Shown: in pieces, positions 31,957-44,025 of the stretch
How the letters are laid out: the number at the start of each line of letters is the position of its first letter
Position numbering within the stretch: the stretch's first letter is position 1
Origin: Cycas panzhihuaensis
Taxonomy: Eukaryota; Cycadophyta
Assembly (NCBI GenBank): GCA_023213395.1
Contig: CM041465.1
Location: 152,341,741 to 152,405,740 of the forward strand
Length of the DNA: 64,000 nucleotides
Reading direction: 5' to 3'
Program-made: the position numbers and the translations under genes
The notes under the pieces: generated by a model
Database searches by the model: none
Told to the model about the DNA's origin: nothing
Seen by the model: only the letters and a program-made list of their open reading frames with translations

Positions 31957-32291
31957 TGATGGAGCCGGAGGAGCAGAGCAGGACATCATAACGCTTTCAT
32001 CTTGAGTACAATGGAAATTTTCAATAGAATGGCGGTGTTAATAAACACCAGGTAGGTATTCCCAACCCTTAAATAGAGAATTCGGGGAGGCGTCGGGCGC
32101 CATCACCCTAGCTGCACAACAATTAAGGTTAGTTTAAAAAAACATTAAAATAAATAACGGTGATACGTACCTCAAATAAGTGGTCAGTCCGAGCGGCTAT
32201 TGAACAGCTCAAGGTGCCTTAGGGGCCCTCAAAGGTGGCTTTGAGGGGCCCTAAGTGCTCTGGTGCACGAACATTGGGATTATTCCCAACA
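31957..32291 (-). repeat. 3' LTR of Copia-3
   Basis: 335 bp; minus strand TGTTGGGAATAATCCCAA to TCCATCA. The first 18 nt of the minus strand form a short hairpin (TTGGGA and TCCCAA arms). A longer inverted repeat at 32218-32255 pairs CTTAGGGGCCCTCAAAG with CTTTGAGGGGCCCTAAG (16 of 17 positions) around a GTGG loop. Confidence 0.95.
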
Positions 32292-35200
32292 TTCTCCCCC
32301 ATAAGCCTAATGTGTATGACTCCTAAATCATCTCTGAACTTTTCAAGCTTGATTTTTCCCAAGGCCTTTGTAAAAATATCTGCTGTTTGATCTTCGGTGC
32401 TACAATAAGTCAACTCTATCTGTTCTGCTTATACAAGTTCCTGAATGAAGTGGTATTGAGTTTCAATATGCTTTGTTCTGCCATGGAATACTGGATTTTT
32501 TGTCATTTAAATAGCACTCTGATTATCACACCAAATTTTAGTGGGACCTTGCTGTTTAATTTGAAAATCCTGTAAAAGTCTTCTTAACCAGATTGATTCA
32601 CAAGCTCCTAACACTGCGGCTTTATATTCTGCTTCAGTTGTAGATAAGGAAACGATATTTTGTTTCTTTGTACTCCAAGCTACTGCTGCTGATCCCATAC
32701 TAAATGCATAACCTGAGGTAGATTTTCTATCATCGACATCACCAGCCCAATCTGAATCTGTATAACCAGTTAACTGAAACTCGGATGTAGGTTTGTAGTA
32801 TAATCCAAAGTCTGAAGTCCCTTTAAGGTATCTGAGGATTCTTTTAGCAGCTTGCCAGTGAGATGTCTTTGGATCCTGCATAAATCTAGATACAACACTT
32901 ATGGAATATGTTATATCAGGTCGAGTAGAGGTTAAATAAAGTAGGCTGCCAATCAATTATCTATAGTGAGTGGGATCAACTGAAGTTGAGTCATCTGTCT
33001 TAGAGAGTTTAATTCCAATTTCTGCTGGTATTGACAATGGTTTACAGTTTGTCATATTAAATCTTTGTAGAAGGTCTAATATATATTTACGTTGAGAGAT
33101 AAATATTCCTTGTTTATCTTGCCACACTTCCAATCCTAAGAAGTAGTGCATAAGACCTAAGTCTGTCATTTCGAATTCCTTACACATAGCTTCTTTAAAT
33201 TGACTTAAAAGTTGGGAGTCATTTCTGGTATAAATTAAGTCGTCTACGTAAAGTCCTACGATTAATATCGAATTTCCTTTAATTTTGGTGTATAGATTTG
33301 GATCTGCTTGAGATCTTTCAAACCCTTGATCTTTAAGGTATGTGTCTATACGGGAATACCAAGCCCTAGGTGCTTGTTTTAGACCATATAATGCTTTTTT
33401 TAACTTGTACACTTTGTTTTCTTCCCCCCTGACTTCAAAACCGAGGGGTTGAGAGACATAGATATCTTCTTGGATATAACCATTTAAGAAAGCACTTTTA
33501 ACATCCATTTGATAAACAGGCCAACCCATTTGAGCGGCTAAACTTATTATCATGCGAACTGACTCCATTCTAGCAACTGGGGCAAATGTTTCAATATAGT
33601 CTATGCCTTCTCTTTGGGCATATCCTTTTACAACTAAACGAGCTTTATATTTATCAATTGATCCATCAGAGTGGAACTTAGTCTTATAGACCCATTTGGT
33701 TCCAATGGCTTTCTTCCTTGGTGGTAAGTCTACAAGTTCCCAAGTATCATTTTTAAAGATAGATTTATATTCCTCTTACATGACTTTTTGCCAGCATTCA
33801 TGTTGATTAGCCTCACCAAAGATTTGAGGCTCATGACTTTCAAGTAACTTACTCATTAGAGCAAAGTTAACTTTGTGTGAACGTGTAGATCTTCGATTGT
33901 TATCTAATATATTTCCTAAGTCATGGTTGCATTGAACCCATTTAGGTAGAGGTTGTGATGGTGGTTGAGGTGATGTTATTTCCCTAGTAGTTGTTTCCCT
34001 AGTGGTTTCTAGAAAATTTCTCCACATAAGAGGCACATATTTGGATGTATTTGATGCATTAAACTTAATGGTAATGTCTTTCTGTTGTTCGAGATTATTT
34101 TGATAGTAGGTGTCTTCTTGAAATTTGACATCCCTACTTAGTATAACTTTTCGAGATTTGGGATTATAAACTTTGTAAGATTTTGATGATTCACTATATC
34201 CAATAAAGATACATTTTACACTATGATCATCTAATTTGGTTCTTCTTTGGTCAGGGACGTGGGCATAGGCTAAACAGCCAAATACCTTAAGGTGACGAAT
34301 ACTAGGTTTATAACTTGTCCATGCTTCTTCTGGTGTCTTCCACCTAACTGCTTTTGTGGAACATCGATTAAGTAAGTAGACTGCGATATGGACTCCTTCA
34401 GCCCAAAATTCATGGCCTAAGTTTTTATCTTTAAGCATACAACGTGCCATTTCTACGATAGTTCTATTTTTCCTTTCAGCTACACCATTTTGTTGTGGGG
34501 TGTAGGGGTTGGTATGTTGTCGCCTAATCCCATGTTGGATACAGTAATCCTTGAAGATATTAGAGGTAAATTCTCCCCCATTATCTGATCTTAAGGAGAG
34601 GATATGATATCCACTTTGTCGCTCAACGAAGGTTTTGAAGTCAACAAAGTGGTCGAAAGCATCAGATTTATATTTGAGAAAGAACACCCAAGTCTTTCTT
34701 GTAAAGTCATCAATAAATGTAAGGAAATACTTAGCACCTGCCAAGGAGGGAGTGACCATTGGGCCACAAATATACGTATACGAGTTGAAGAGGGCGGATG
34801 CCGGATGGCTATAGTCTGGAAAACTTTCTCTATGATGTTTTCCAAGAAGACATCCCTCACACAACTCTTTATTAACATCAATAGGGGGCAAGCCATTAAC
34901 CATATCTAATCTTTTCATAAGGGCTAAACTGGTATAATTAAGGTGACCGAAACATCGATGCCATAGGTCACTGTCCATAGTAGTTGTGGTTCTAAGGGCA
35001 TATGTATCTGAGGGGGTGATAGTAAGTTTAAATAAACGATCTTTAGTCATGATACCCCTAGCAACAATAGCTTCATTTTGTCGTTTGTCTTTAATGACAC
35101 ATTCGCCATTGTCAAAAATTATTTTATAATCTTGTCCCATCATCCTCCCTAGATAGTAAGTTTTTCCTTAAAGCAGGGACATATAGAACATCGTTTAAAT

Positions 35201-35318
35201 ATTTATATTCACCACTATTAGTCAATAAGGCAATGTTACCTTTTCCAATCGATTCGTGAGAAGTGTTGTCTCCAAACATAATAGACCCTTTCTTATTTGT
35301 ATCCAAAGTTTGAAATAA
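32219..35318 (-). pseudogene. Copia-3 pol (protease end, integrase, RT, RNase H)
   Basis: Nearly continuous pol on the minus strand with few lesions: a stop just after the protease motif (35316-35318), a frameshift near 35145-35155, and stops at 33773-33775, 32954-32956, 32504-32506 and 32429-32431. Integrase: the pre-integrase zinc residues (HRCFGH and CEGC) are present. In the core, SDNGGEF and the glutamate after QNGVAERKN remain, but the first catalytic aspartate is tyrosine (YTYICGPM near 34770-34790, where Copia-1 has DICGPM). Reverse transcriptase: YVDD intact near 33235-33255. RNase H: SLSTTEAEYKAAV present. The frame reads through the polypurine tract into the 3' LTR as far as 32219. 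Confidence 0.92.
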
Positions 35319-36527
35319 TTATTTTTTATGGGTCATGTGGGTGGAACAACCGGAATCAATGTACCAACTATCGTCATCTTCTTCTAGGGCTGAAAAACTA
35401 GATAGAAATAACCTATTGTTGATTTTAGATTCTGATGTATTTGGTACATGTCCTCTAGAGGGTGGTCCATGTTTTAAAAAACACTTATCTTCAGTGTGAC
35501 CATTTCTACGACAATAAGTGCAATATAGTTGATCTCTTTTTCCATAACTAAGATTTTGATTCCTTGGTGGAGAGCGATCAAAGTTGAGAGGTCTCCCCCT
35601 TTCCTCATAGAATTGAGTATGATTATTTCTTAGTTGGTCACGATAGTTTTGAGGTGTTCTAGAAGGTTGTGGGTTCCCATGACAATGTGGACAACAGGAA
35701 TGATTTTCAACTTGTCTTCGTTGGTTTGGGTTTCTTTGAATGTTCAAATGTCTTGGAGAGTTTTCATGTTGTGGGGGTCGTCCTTGTCTATTATGAGGAG
35801 TTTGGTATCGTGGAGGATTTTGTCTAGTTTCATTTCTAGGGTTTTCATCTTTTCGCCTTAGGGGAGATTCATTTTGTTGTGAGGTGCCATCTTTAGGGTT
35901 AGGTTGAATGTTGGCCTTTGTAGCAAAGGCATGTTCTAAAGTTTCATTGGCAGCTTGTTGCTCTTCTATGGACATGAGCATAGCAGTAAGTTGTTCTATT
36001 TTGAGGGTACTTAGGTCTTTAGATACACTAATACTAGTAGCTACCATTTCAAAGCGTCTAACCGCTCCTACACATCGAAGGATTCGTTCAACTACTCTTT
36101 GTTCGGTTAAGATGTCCCCAAGGGACCTCATTTGGTTAACTATATCTTGAATCTTGATCATAAATTCAGTTATTGATTCATGAGGTATCATACGTAAATT
36201 TTTAAACTTACTTCTTAAGTTTTGTAATTTAGAGGACGCAGCCCCTTCGTATATAAGCTGTAAAGTATCCCAAGCCTCTTTGGACTTAATGGATTCACTA
36301 ACTCGTGGGAAAACATTATCTTCCAATGCGCAAAAAATAAGAGCTAATGCTTCATTATCTTTTTTGACATTTTCTTTGTATGTAGCTTTTTCAGTATCAG
36401 TTGGATTTGATCCTAAGTCATTGTAACCGGTTCTTACTATATCCCACATTTCATTTGCTATGAGGATGGGCCTCATCCTCCTACTCCAGTTAAGAAAATT
36501 ATTTTCATCAAATTTAGGAATAATCAT
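35319..36527 (-). pseudogene. Copia-3 Gag with start of protease
   Basis: An open frame of 402 codons from an ATG at 36527. The N-terminal domain includes DENNFLNWSRRMRPIL and KSKEAWDTLQLIYEG (UBN2-type copia Gag). A low-complexity middle is rich in N, P, Q and R. A CCHC zinc knuckle CTYCRRNGHTEDKC lies near 35465-35525. The frame continues without a break into the protease, where the active-site WYIDSGCSTHM is intact, and then meets a stop at 35316-35318. Gag itself has no visible lesion, so this part could still be translated if transcribed. I list it as a pseudogene because the element's pol is broken. Confidence 0.85.
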
Positions 36528-36539
36528 ATTCCCAAAACT

Positions 36540-39500
36540 AGACGTCAGTTTAAATTAAAATTGAATAAAATGTGATAAGTGCAATAGCAACAGTATTTGA
36601 ATGTAGAAAATTTGAAAGAACTTAAATGAAAGAAATTGTTTCCAAATATATATCCCAAGGTTTTCCAAAGTTTTGAACAAATGAACTAGGACCTAGAAAG
36701 GCTACTAGGCTCTAAGTTTATGTTTCTCCTTGGGCAACCTTCGGTTGCTATTCTGTCAATGGCGCCTGCCCACAGATGGCAAAATAGGGACCCTTTATCT
36801 TTGATGCAGTCTTGGGCTCTATATACCTCGATGCATTACGCTAAGAAGGCTTTGACACCCCACAGATTGTTGGTCCACTGCTTGGGGATTTATGCCTAAC
36901 AGCGGATCTAGCGGTGAAGGTTCTCGAACCAAGGCACTTACCCTCTCCAGGTCTAGCCTTGGTCTCCAAACACCATAAAATGAAAAGGTTCTGCACCTCA
37001 CCGCCACCAGTATACACCTGATAGCTAATGGCTGTCCTCATCCAATATGAGTAGGCCGATTAGCGTGTGTAGGGTGGTAACTTCAGGGGTCCTAACCATT
37101 CCCCTTGCAAGGCTGGAAAAAAGTGTGGTTCAATTCAGAATTATCTTATTTAATGTGGAAACTAATCTATTTAACAATGTAGTCTTGCTTAGAAAAGAAA
37201 AATTCCTTTGATAACAGAAAAAATGCTCTAAGCAAGATGAAATGAAAACTTTTACAAAAACTCTTTTTATTTTTTCTTTTAAAAAAAATAATATCCTTCA
37301 AACAAATGTAATATGCCTTTGAAAAAAAATATAATTTTCCTTTTATAAGTGCAAGAAAGATGATATTTTTCAACAACTTTGATACAAAAGTATAATAAGA
37401 ACGTAATGATGCATTTGAAAACAACCTTAAAAAAACTTTTCACTTATGCAAAACTTGAAATAAACTTTTGAGAATGAATAGTTTTCAAAAGATGCCAATT
37501 TCTCAAATGAGTAATATAAAGCTTCAATGTAAAAAAAAAAATAATGTATGAACAACTTTTCTTTGAGAAAAAATATATATTGCCTTTTAAACAAATGCTG
37601 GTTCAAAATAATGTAAAATACTTGTAGAAGGATCAAGCAGAAACTTTGAGTAAACAATGAAATATGAACTAGAATTTTCTTTAAAAATTTTGAAAGAAGA
37701 CAAGCTTGTTAGGATGTATGTATATGCTCAATTTTAATAGATTGAAAACTATATTGAATAATGTCAAAATAGCTTAAAATTTTATCAATATGTAGATTGA
37801 TGAGGTGTGAATCCAATAAAATAAACGGTTTTGAAAATGGGTACCAATAAATCACGTTTTGAATAATGCAAAGATATGGACCTCCTTATGGAGCCAAACA
37901 TGAGCAGGGTAGGCAGAAATTGCATAAAAATACTAATTATCCTTTAAAAAAAGTTGAACAAAGGACCAAATATTATATATAAAGTAATCAATGTTCTTTT
38001 AATTTGAAAATTTTGAAAAATATATTAAAAGAAGATGTAAAAAACAGTAGATTTAGGCCAATAGGATACCTCAATTTTGACTGATTTGAAATATAAGAAA
38101 AATATGTCGAAATATATAGAAAAATAATCACAATGAAGAGAAATGAGTCAGCTTCCTAACGAAGCTGACAGAAATGAAATCTGATAAAAATTGTAAAAGT
38201 TATAGTGAAAAATGTAACAAGTGTCTTTATGGAGAATGTTCAAGAAACAGGCAAAAATAATTAAATTTCTTATTTTAGTGATTAAAATATTAGTGAAAAT
38301 GAACTAAAAAAATTAAAGTAAAAAATGGGTATTAAAGTCTATATGACGTAGATCACTATAGAAAAAATTCGGACACAAAACAGTTTACCAAAAATAAATG
38401 ACAGCCAGTTCTAAAACCGATTTTGTTAAAAATGTAAAAACTGCTGAAATTTTAAAGGTCTAATATTAAAAAGGTCGAAACAAGGTCAAATGGGCACCAA
38501 ATTGGTCTTATGACCAGTCAAAATAGGTGTACGAAAAATTTCTGATCTAATGGCGTAGGTTTCGTCTGAAACCGATAAGCCAGCGAGAAGTTATGGCTAC
38601 AAAAGTGCTAATAACTCAATGAAAATTAAAATTTAAAAAAAAAATAAAGTTTAAAATTAAAAAATTTTCTTAAAATTTGGTCTGAAGAAGGCCTGAGCCA
38701 GGATTAAACCCAAGACCAGTCAGATAACAGAAACCTCTGATGCTAAGAGGGTGAACTCGCTCGTCGAGTTAAAAAACACAACTTAATCCTTTAAACCCAA
38801 TTTTGAATTTAAAACATAGAATAATTAAAACGAACGTTGAATATATAAACGTAAAACTAAACACGGAGAATAAAACGCATAAAGGCGTACAATGCAATAA
38901 TGCCAACGCAATGAATAATAATATGAATATGAAGAATGAAGGCAATGCAAATATATATAACATCAATATGCCAACGCACGATTAATACGCAAATATGATG
39001 GATACATACAAACATAAAACCGTAATAATGAAAGCCGTAGCAAAGATCAAATGGGCGTGCATGATGGGCACTCAAAATATGTCAAATATGAATAAATGAA
39101 AGGCAGAACAACACAACGCTATAGCAATATAATCAACGCAGTACAAATCGAATATAATCAACGCACATGAATAGCGCACAAAGGAAGGCGAATATAAATA
39201 GTGGGGCGATTTAATGAAGCAGAATGTTGCACACGGAAGACGGCAATCAGGCGATTTAATGAAGCAGACGGAGAGTGCAGGCGATCAATCAATGCCGCAC
39301 CACGAATGAAGCGATCGAATCTTGAGCGGTGAAAGTAGGACGGAGAGTGCAGGGCGATGGGCAATCAAACGCAGCAGATCCAATGAAGAAGCAGTCAATG
39401 CATCTGGAAACGCAGAAATGAGACGCAAATATGCCTTCTCAGGGTGACGGAGAGCAATAATGAATGGAGAGCAATAATGAGCGCACAGAGGGGCGGCGGG

Positions 39501-39974
39501 CATACAAACAGAGACATAGCAAATACGAAGAAAGGAACAGAACAGAGATATATATATATAAACGCAGGCTAAAAGTATAACATATACGAAAAGAATAGAG
39601 ACGGCTAGGGTAGACAAAAAAGGAGAGTTGTTTAGTACAAATGTAGCGAATGCATAGAATAGAAAAAAGGTTATATGTATGGATAGATCAAACCAGTACA
39701 GAGGATCACAAATACAGATTTATCAAGTTAAAGCATATATAAAAAAAAATTTATTTATTTATATATTGAAAATATAAAAACGGAAACGAAGAACCTAGTT
39801 TCCGTATGGAGAGCAAACTTCTAAGCGGGAGAACTTCCTCCACAGTGAATGAAATCCAGATCCGTCTTCTCCAGCAGATAGATGAGCTTGCCAGAAACTC
39901 AACGAGCAGTCATATAGATACGTTTCACCAGACGTTTGAGCAACTAAAAGCAGAAAATAGACAATGGTGTCACC
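36540..39974 (-). other. 3.4 kb leader of Copia-3
   Basis: An unusually long interval between primer site and gag. From the gag side there is a block (36670-37130) conserved with the Copia-1 leaders, then a very AT-rich stretch (37140-38700), a possible tRNA-like stretch (about 38690-38766), and a region (38800-39660) with local repeats of GCGATTTAATGAAGCAGA and GGACGGAGAGTGCAGG. Only short open frames without known motifs are present. A shorter conserved word, GAGAAATGAGTCAGCTTCC, is shared with the Copia-1 leaders (38139 and about 17402, 56907). Confidence 0.7.
36933..36946 (-). promoter_or_regulatory. Candidate splice donor in the Copia leader
   Basis: The minus strand reads GAGAGG followed by GTAAGTGCC, a full match to the plant 5' splice-site consensus; the GT is at 36940-36941. 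The paralogous position reads GTGAGT in Copia-1A (GT at 16230-16231) and Copia-1B (GT at 55737-55738), so the consensus is kept despite divergence around it. An acceptor candidate with a T-rich approach ending in CTAG lies shortly before the gag ATG (about 36540). Splicing is an inference. Confidence 0.45.
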
Positions 39975-39991
39975 GTGGCTCTGATACCAAA

Positions 39992-40326
39992 TGATGGAGC
40001 TGGAGGAGCAGAGCAGGACATCATAACGCTTTCATCTTGAGTACAACGGAAATTTCCAATAGAATGGCGGTGTTAATAAACACTAGGGAGGTATTTCCAA
40101 CCCTTAAATAGAGAATTCAGGGATGCGTCGGGCACCATCACCCTAGCTGCACAACAATTAAGGTTAGTTTAAAAAAACATTAAAATAAATAACGGTGATA
40201 CGTACCTCAAATAAGTGGTCAGTTCGAGCGGCTATTGAACGGCTCAAGGTGCCTTAGGGGCCCTCAAAGGTGGCTTTGAGGGGCCCTAAGCACTCTGGTG
40301 CACGAACATTAGGATTATTCCCAACA
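39992..40326 (-). repeat. 5' LTR of Copia-3
   Basis: 335 bp, ending on the minus strand in TCCATCA at 39992. It is followed after TT by the primer site. It keeps the same inverted repeat as its partner (40253-40290). Confidence 0.95.
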
Positions 40327-40331
40327 CTATG

Positions 40332-42930
40332 TAATATTGTCTTATTGAATTCAGTTAAATAATCTTTAATATAAAGTCAATTATTAAATTATAAAATTTT
40401 ATTTTAATATATTATTATAAGATAATTAGTAAATCTATTTATTTTCTATTATTTAAATAATAGATATATATTACTTATTTATTTCCTTACACAAGGTGGA
40501 GGACATTATGCACTTTGATGTATTTTTATTATTATTAGTATTACCTAACTTTAAAGTTTTTTTTTAAAGCCTATTGCCTTTTTCTACCTTAAATCTACTT
40601 TATTTCTTTGTGTGATTACTATGACCCTATTTTATCTATTTATTTATCTACTTTTCATTCATCTATAATGATTCTAATAGTTCTAATAGTTTGAATAATA
40701 AAAATTCCAAATTTTCAATCATAAACATTCCAAAATTTTCTCCACTAAGACTCTTATTATAGGCATATTTATAATTATTCTACTTGAATTGTATTTATCT
40801 TTATGGAAGTAGATCCAATTTAGGATCACTTCAATTCTATAGTTTTCTATGATTTTTTTCACCTCCATCACCAACTTAGGTGGATAATTATTTTACTTTT
40901 AACTATACTTCTTTTCTATGGAACTTATGAATAGCAATTGCATTCAAGCAAATGTATTTTAAATACCTTTTCAACATGATCATCTTAGGTATATAAACAA
41001 TAGCAATAATAGTGTGAATTTAGAACACCTTAATTTTCTTTATGGACTAGTATATTTGGATTTTATGATACTTGTTGGTGAACCTACTCAATATATAGAT
41101 AAAGGTGGTCAAAGAGAAAAATATGAATGACTTTATGTGAACCTACATAGGAGAGAAAAACACTAAAATGTGACTTTGACATCATTGTTTTCTTAAACTC
41201 ACCAACTCTTTTTATCTCATATAATTTTTATTCTACTCACATTTTATTCTTTCTTTACTTGAAATCATATTCTTATAGAGCAACTATTGTGATTTTTAAG
41301 AATGTGAATTTAGTCTTATGAATTAGGTCATTATTCATTTCATTCAGGCATTATCAAAGGATTCAAGTGAGTCAAAATCAAATAAAAGGCATCTCATTAT
41401 CATCTTAATCAAGAGGCTTCTAGTTAGGATTGTGATGACCCAAGAAACCCAAGGAACGTCACTTACTTATCCAAAATTATATAAATAGTGTGTACTTATC
41501 CTTCACACATGCTCTTATATCTTATTAGAAGATAATTTGCATCTTCCATGGAATATTAATAATGTTTTCATATGGATGACATGCATCAAGGCTCTCATGT
41601 TTCTCATAAACACTCCTCATTAATGTAATAGGGTATTAATATGTAGTATAATATAATATATTATAGTTCATATTGCTTTAAATCAATTTAATTAAATTAT
41701 AGGTTCTATATTGGCAAGGAAAATATGTGAAGCCATCAATTCTAGTTACTATATAAGGTTATTAATATTAATCCCAAGTAATTATTCCATTTTATTATTT
41801 TCATGTCATTGCTCTATTCCTTCTTAAATTTGCTAAAGAAATTATTGTAAGTGTGCATGTAGAATAGTGGAAGCTATATTCCTAGGAACTTATCCATTTG
41901 CAAGTTTCTTAAGAGCAGCCAACTTTGCTTATTATGGAGAAATTATATATCTTGGAGGGTTATTGAGCTTAGGTATTAGTGTTTAATGTGGTTAAAGTTT
42001 CCATCTTTCTCTTTTATTTCTTAAGTATAATACATATGTTTGAGGTGACACTAAGATATCTAAGTTACTTGAAACATCCACCTATTACTACTCTAAATGG
42101 TTTTTTAAGCCTTAACACAAAGCATTTAAATTTTACTAAATTTACTATAGAAAACCATAATGTCTCTTTCATACACTGATGAATTCTATTTTAACCAACT
42201 TAAACCACATTTTGTAACATCCTCTTATTACATCTTATATATTTCTTTATTCATTGTATTATATATCTCATTGTACATTTGATCCTTCCAAGTTTTATTA
42301 ATGATATTATCTTGATTATCCTTTTATTATAAAATGAGAGCCTAATGAAATACCTGATTATGTGTAATGTGTGCACCTTGGTACATTTTATATTTTGTAG
42401 TATCACATTATGTGACACCATTAATGAGCGGCATATGTCTATGCCTATGTATATACAAATGTCTTAAGGGTTAGATACAAAATTTCTTTATTATTAATGT
42501 AATAGACTAAGTCTATTAGTAATAAAAAAGTGTGGTTGAATTGCTCAAAATAAAATAATAAGGGTTACATAACAATAGTGAAGGAGGAATTTCTAAAGGG
42601 TGGATTTGAAGTGTTAACCCTTAGTGTCAAATTCCTTCTTTATGAGCCCATAGGGTCATTAAAGGGGATTAGTAGAGTAATACATGAGCTTACACTTACA
42701 CATAATACTAATCCTTTTTCAAGCATTATCAAGAAGGTGGATTAGTCATAATTATCTTTTTACAACCTTAATATAAAGAAGTTACAGATAAAATAAAGTG
42801 GCTAATTTAAGAGGTAGTTGACTTATAAAAGAAAAAAGGTGGAAAGTGATTTATACTTTATATACATTTTATAATAGCACTTTAAATTTGGGGGGATATC
42901 TTCCTAGTGTGATACTGGTGTTCTTGACTA
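40332..42930. other. AT-rich non-coding DNA, probably partly old copia LTR
   Basis: The start (40332 onward) continues the sequence broken by Copia-3 and is probably the remainder of the 3' LTR of the old plus-strand copia, but its end and its 5' partner could not be located. From about 40500 to 42930 no coding region or element boundary was recognised. Frames such as 41979-42179 have no motif. It ends at GACTA (42926-42930), the left target duplication of the next element. Confidence 0.5.
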
Positions 42931-43236
42931 TATTGGATGTAATACCTAATTACATAATTACCCTTATGTACACTCTCTACATTATATATATTTTATATTT
43001 GAGGTTCTGAGCCACATAGAGATGTGTGCCACCTCTAGATTGACCAATGAGGTTCTCTCATTGATGGTGAGCTTATATTATAAGTATGTATATTATCATT
43101 TATTCTAATTTAAGCTTTGGCCATTTCTCTATATCTTGTGTTCATTTGTACATACTTTATCTTGTTTGAGCTTCATTATTATATCTTTAACTCACCATCA
43201 TATCCTTTGTGTGTATTGCATATTCAAATTCTAATA
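42931..43236 (+). repeat. 5' LTR of the gene-carrying element
   Basis: 306 bp. Its start TATTGGATG is a decayed form of the TGTTATGTG of the other LTR, and it ends CTAATA. It is followed without spacer by TGGTATCAGAGC. Confidence 0.93.
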
Positions 43237-43839
43237 TGGTATCAGAGCATAAGGTTGAATCCTTAAAGGCATTATTGTTGAGCCTTATACATGTTATCTT
43301 TTTTTTATCTTTTAGAAACCTTGTTAATTTTTTTGTTATATCTAATTTATGACGTGATCATTATTCACTTAAATGATCATTTTAAATTATTTGAAGCTAG
43401 ATTATGCACATTTTTTATGAGATTACTATCAATATTTTTATGGGTTATTATGATATTATTAGAAGGATGTTTTGAAGCATGTATTAGAGTATTTTTTGAA
43501 GCTCTGTGAAGTTTGTTTTAAGCTGCTCATAATGGATAATTTGTATGCATGTGGCACTAAAATAATATTGCATGCAGGTTCTTCATGGTGAAATCTACAT
43601 AAATATTTCTTCCTTATGCAGATTATAATGACTATATAACTATCTCCTTTATATATTAATGGACATATTATAATAAGAATTATTGACAATAATTAAGAGA
43701 GTCCTTTCTTGCTATTTGGAGGCTAGAAGTGACTTCACATTAAAAAAGGATTTGTAGATTTGCAGGTAAATAATAAAGGTCAAAATATATATCTGCTCAA
43801 GTATGTAACCTCTTTGTGTTATTATTATATTTAAAATAT

Positions 43840-43840
<1 letters not shown>

Positions 43841-43872
<32 letters not shown>

Positions 43873-43881
43873 TATATATAT
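43841..43881. repeat. Short CATA/TA microsatellite in unit 1
   Basis: About five CATA units followed by about nine TA units. It occupies the same position relative to the flanks (TTTAAAATATATA on the left, TGGCCTTCAATATTTG on the right) as the roughly 800 bp tract at 45071-45867. Confidence 0.95.
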
Positions 43882-44025
43882 GGCCTTCAATATTTGGCCT
43901 ATATTTTTATGTGAAAAAGAAAAGCGGAGTAGGTTGCCTATCAATTGTGGGTTAAGTATGTCTTCCATCTACCTTGTTGGGGAATGCATCACTTCTACTA
44001 ATTCATCCTTGCCTTTATCCCATGA

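Larger units (their letters stand above)
31957..40326 (-). mobile_element. Copia-3: best preserved Ty1/copia element in the window
   Basis: 8370 bp with two LTRs of exactly 335 bp (31957-32291 and 39992-40326) and a perfect target duplication CTATG (31952-31956 and 40327-40331). The primer site on the minus strand is TGGTATCAGAGCCAC (39975-39989), an extended match to initiator tRNA-Met. The polypurine tract (minus ATGGGGGAG) adjoins the 3' LTR at 32292-32302. It belongs to the same family as Copia-1. The LTRs differ at about 14 of 335 positions by eye, 12 of them transitions, making it the youngest-looking full-length element here. Its pol is nevertheless broken. Confidence 0.97.

Noticed and set aside
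37167-37657. Phenylalanine-rich minus-strand frames resembling membrane proteins
   Set aside because: They lie in the AT-rich Copia-3 leader. The hydrophobic appearance follows from A-rich plus-strand composition, and the frames are absent from the Copia-1 leaders.
38803-39617. Several overlapping frames in the GCGATTTAATGAAGCAG repeat region
   Set aside because: They are on both strands, short, and shaped by local repeats; no domain was recognised.
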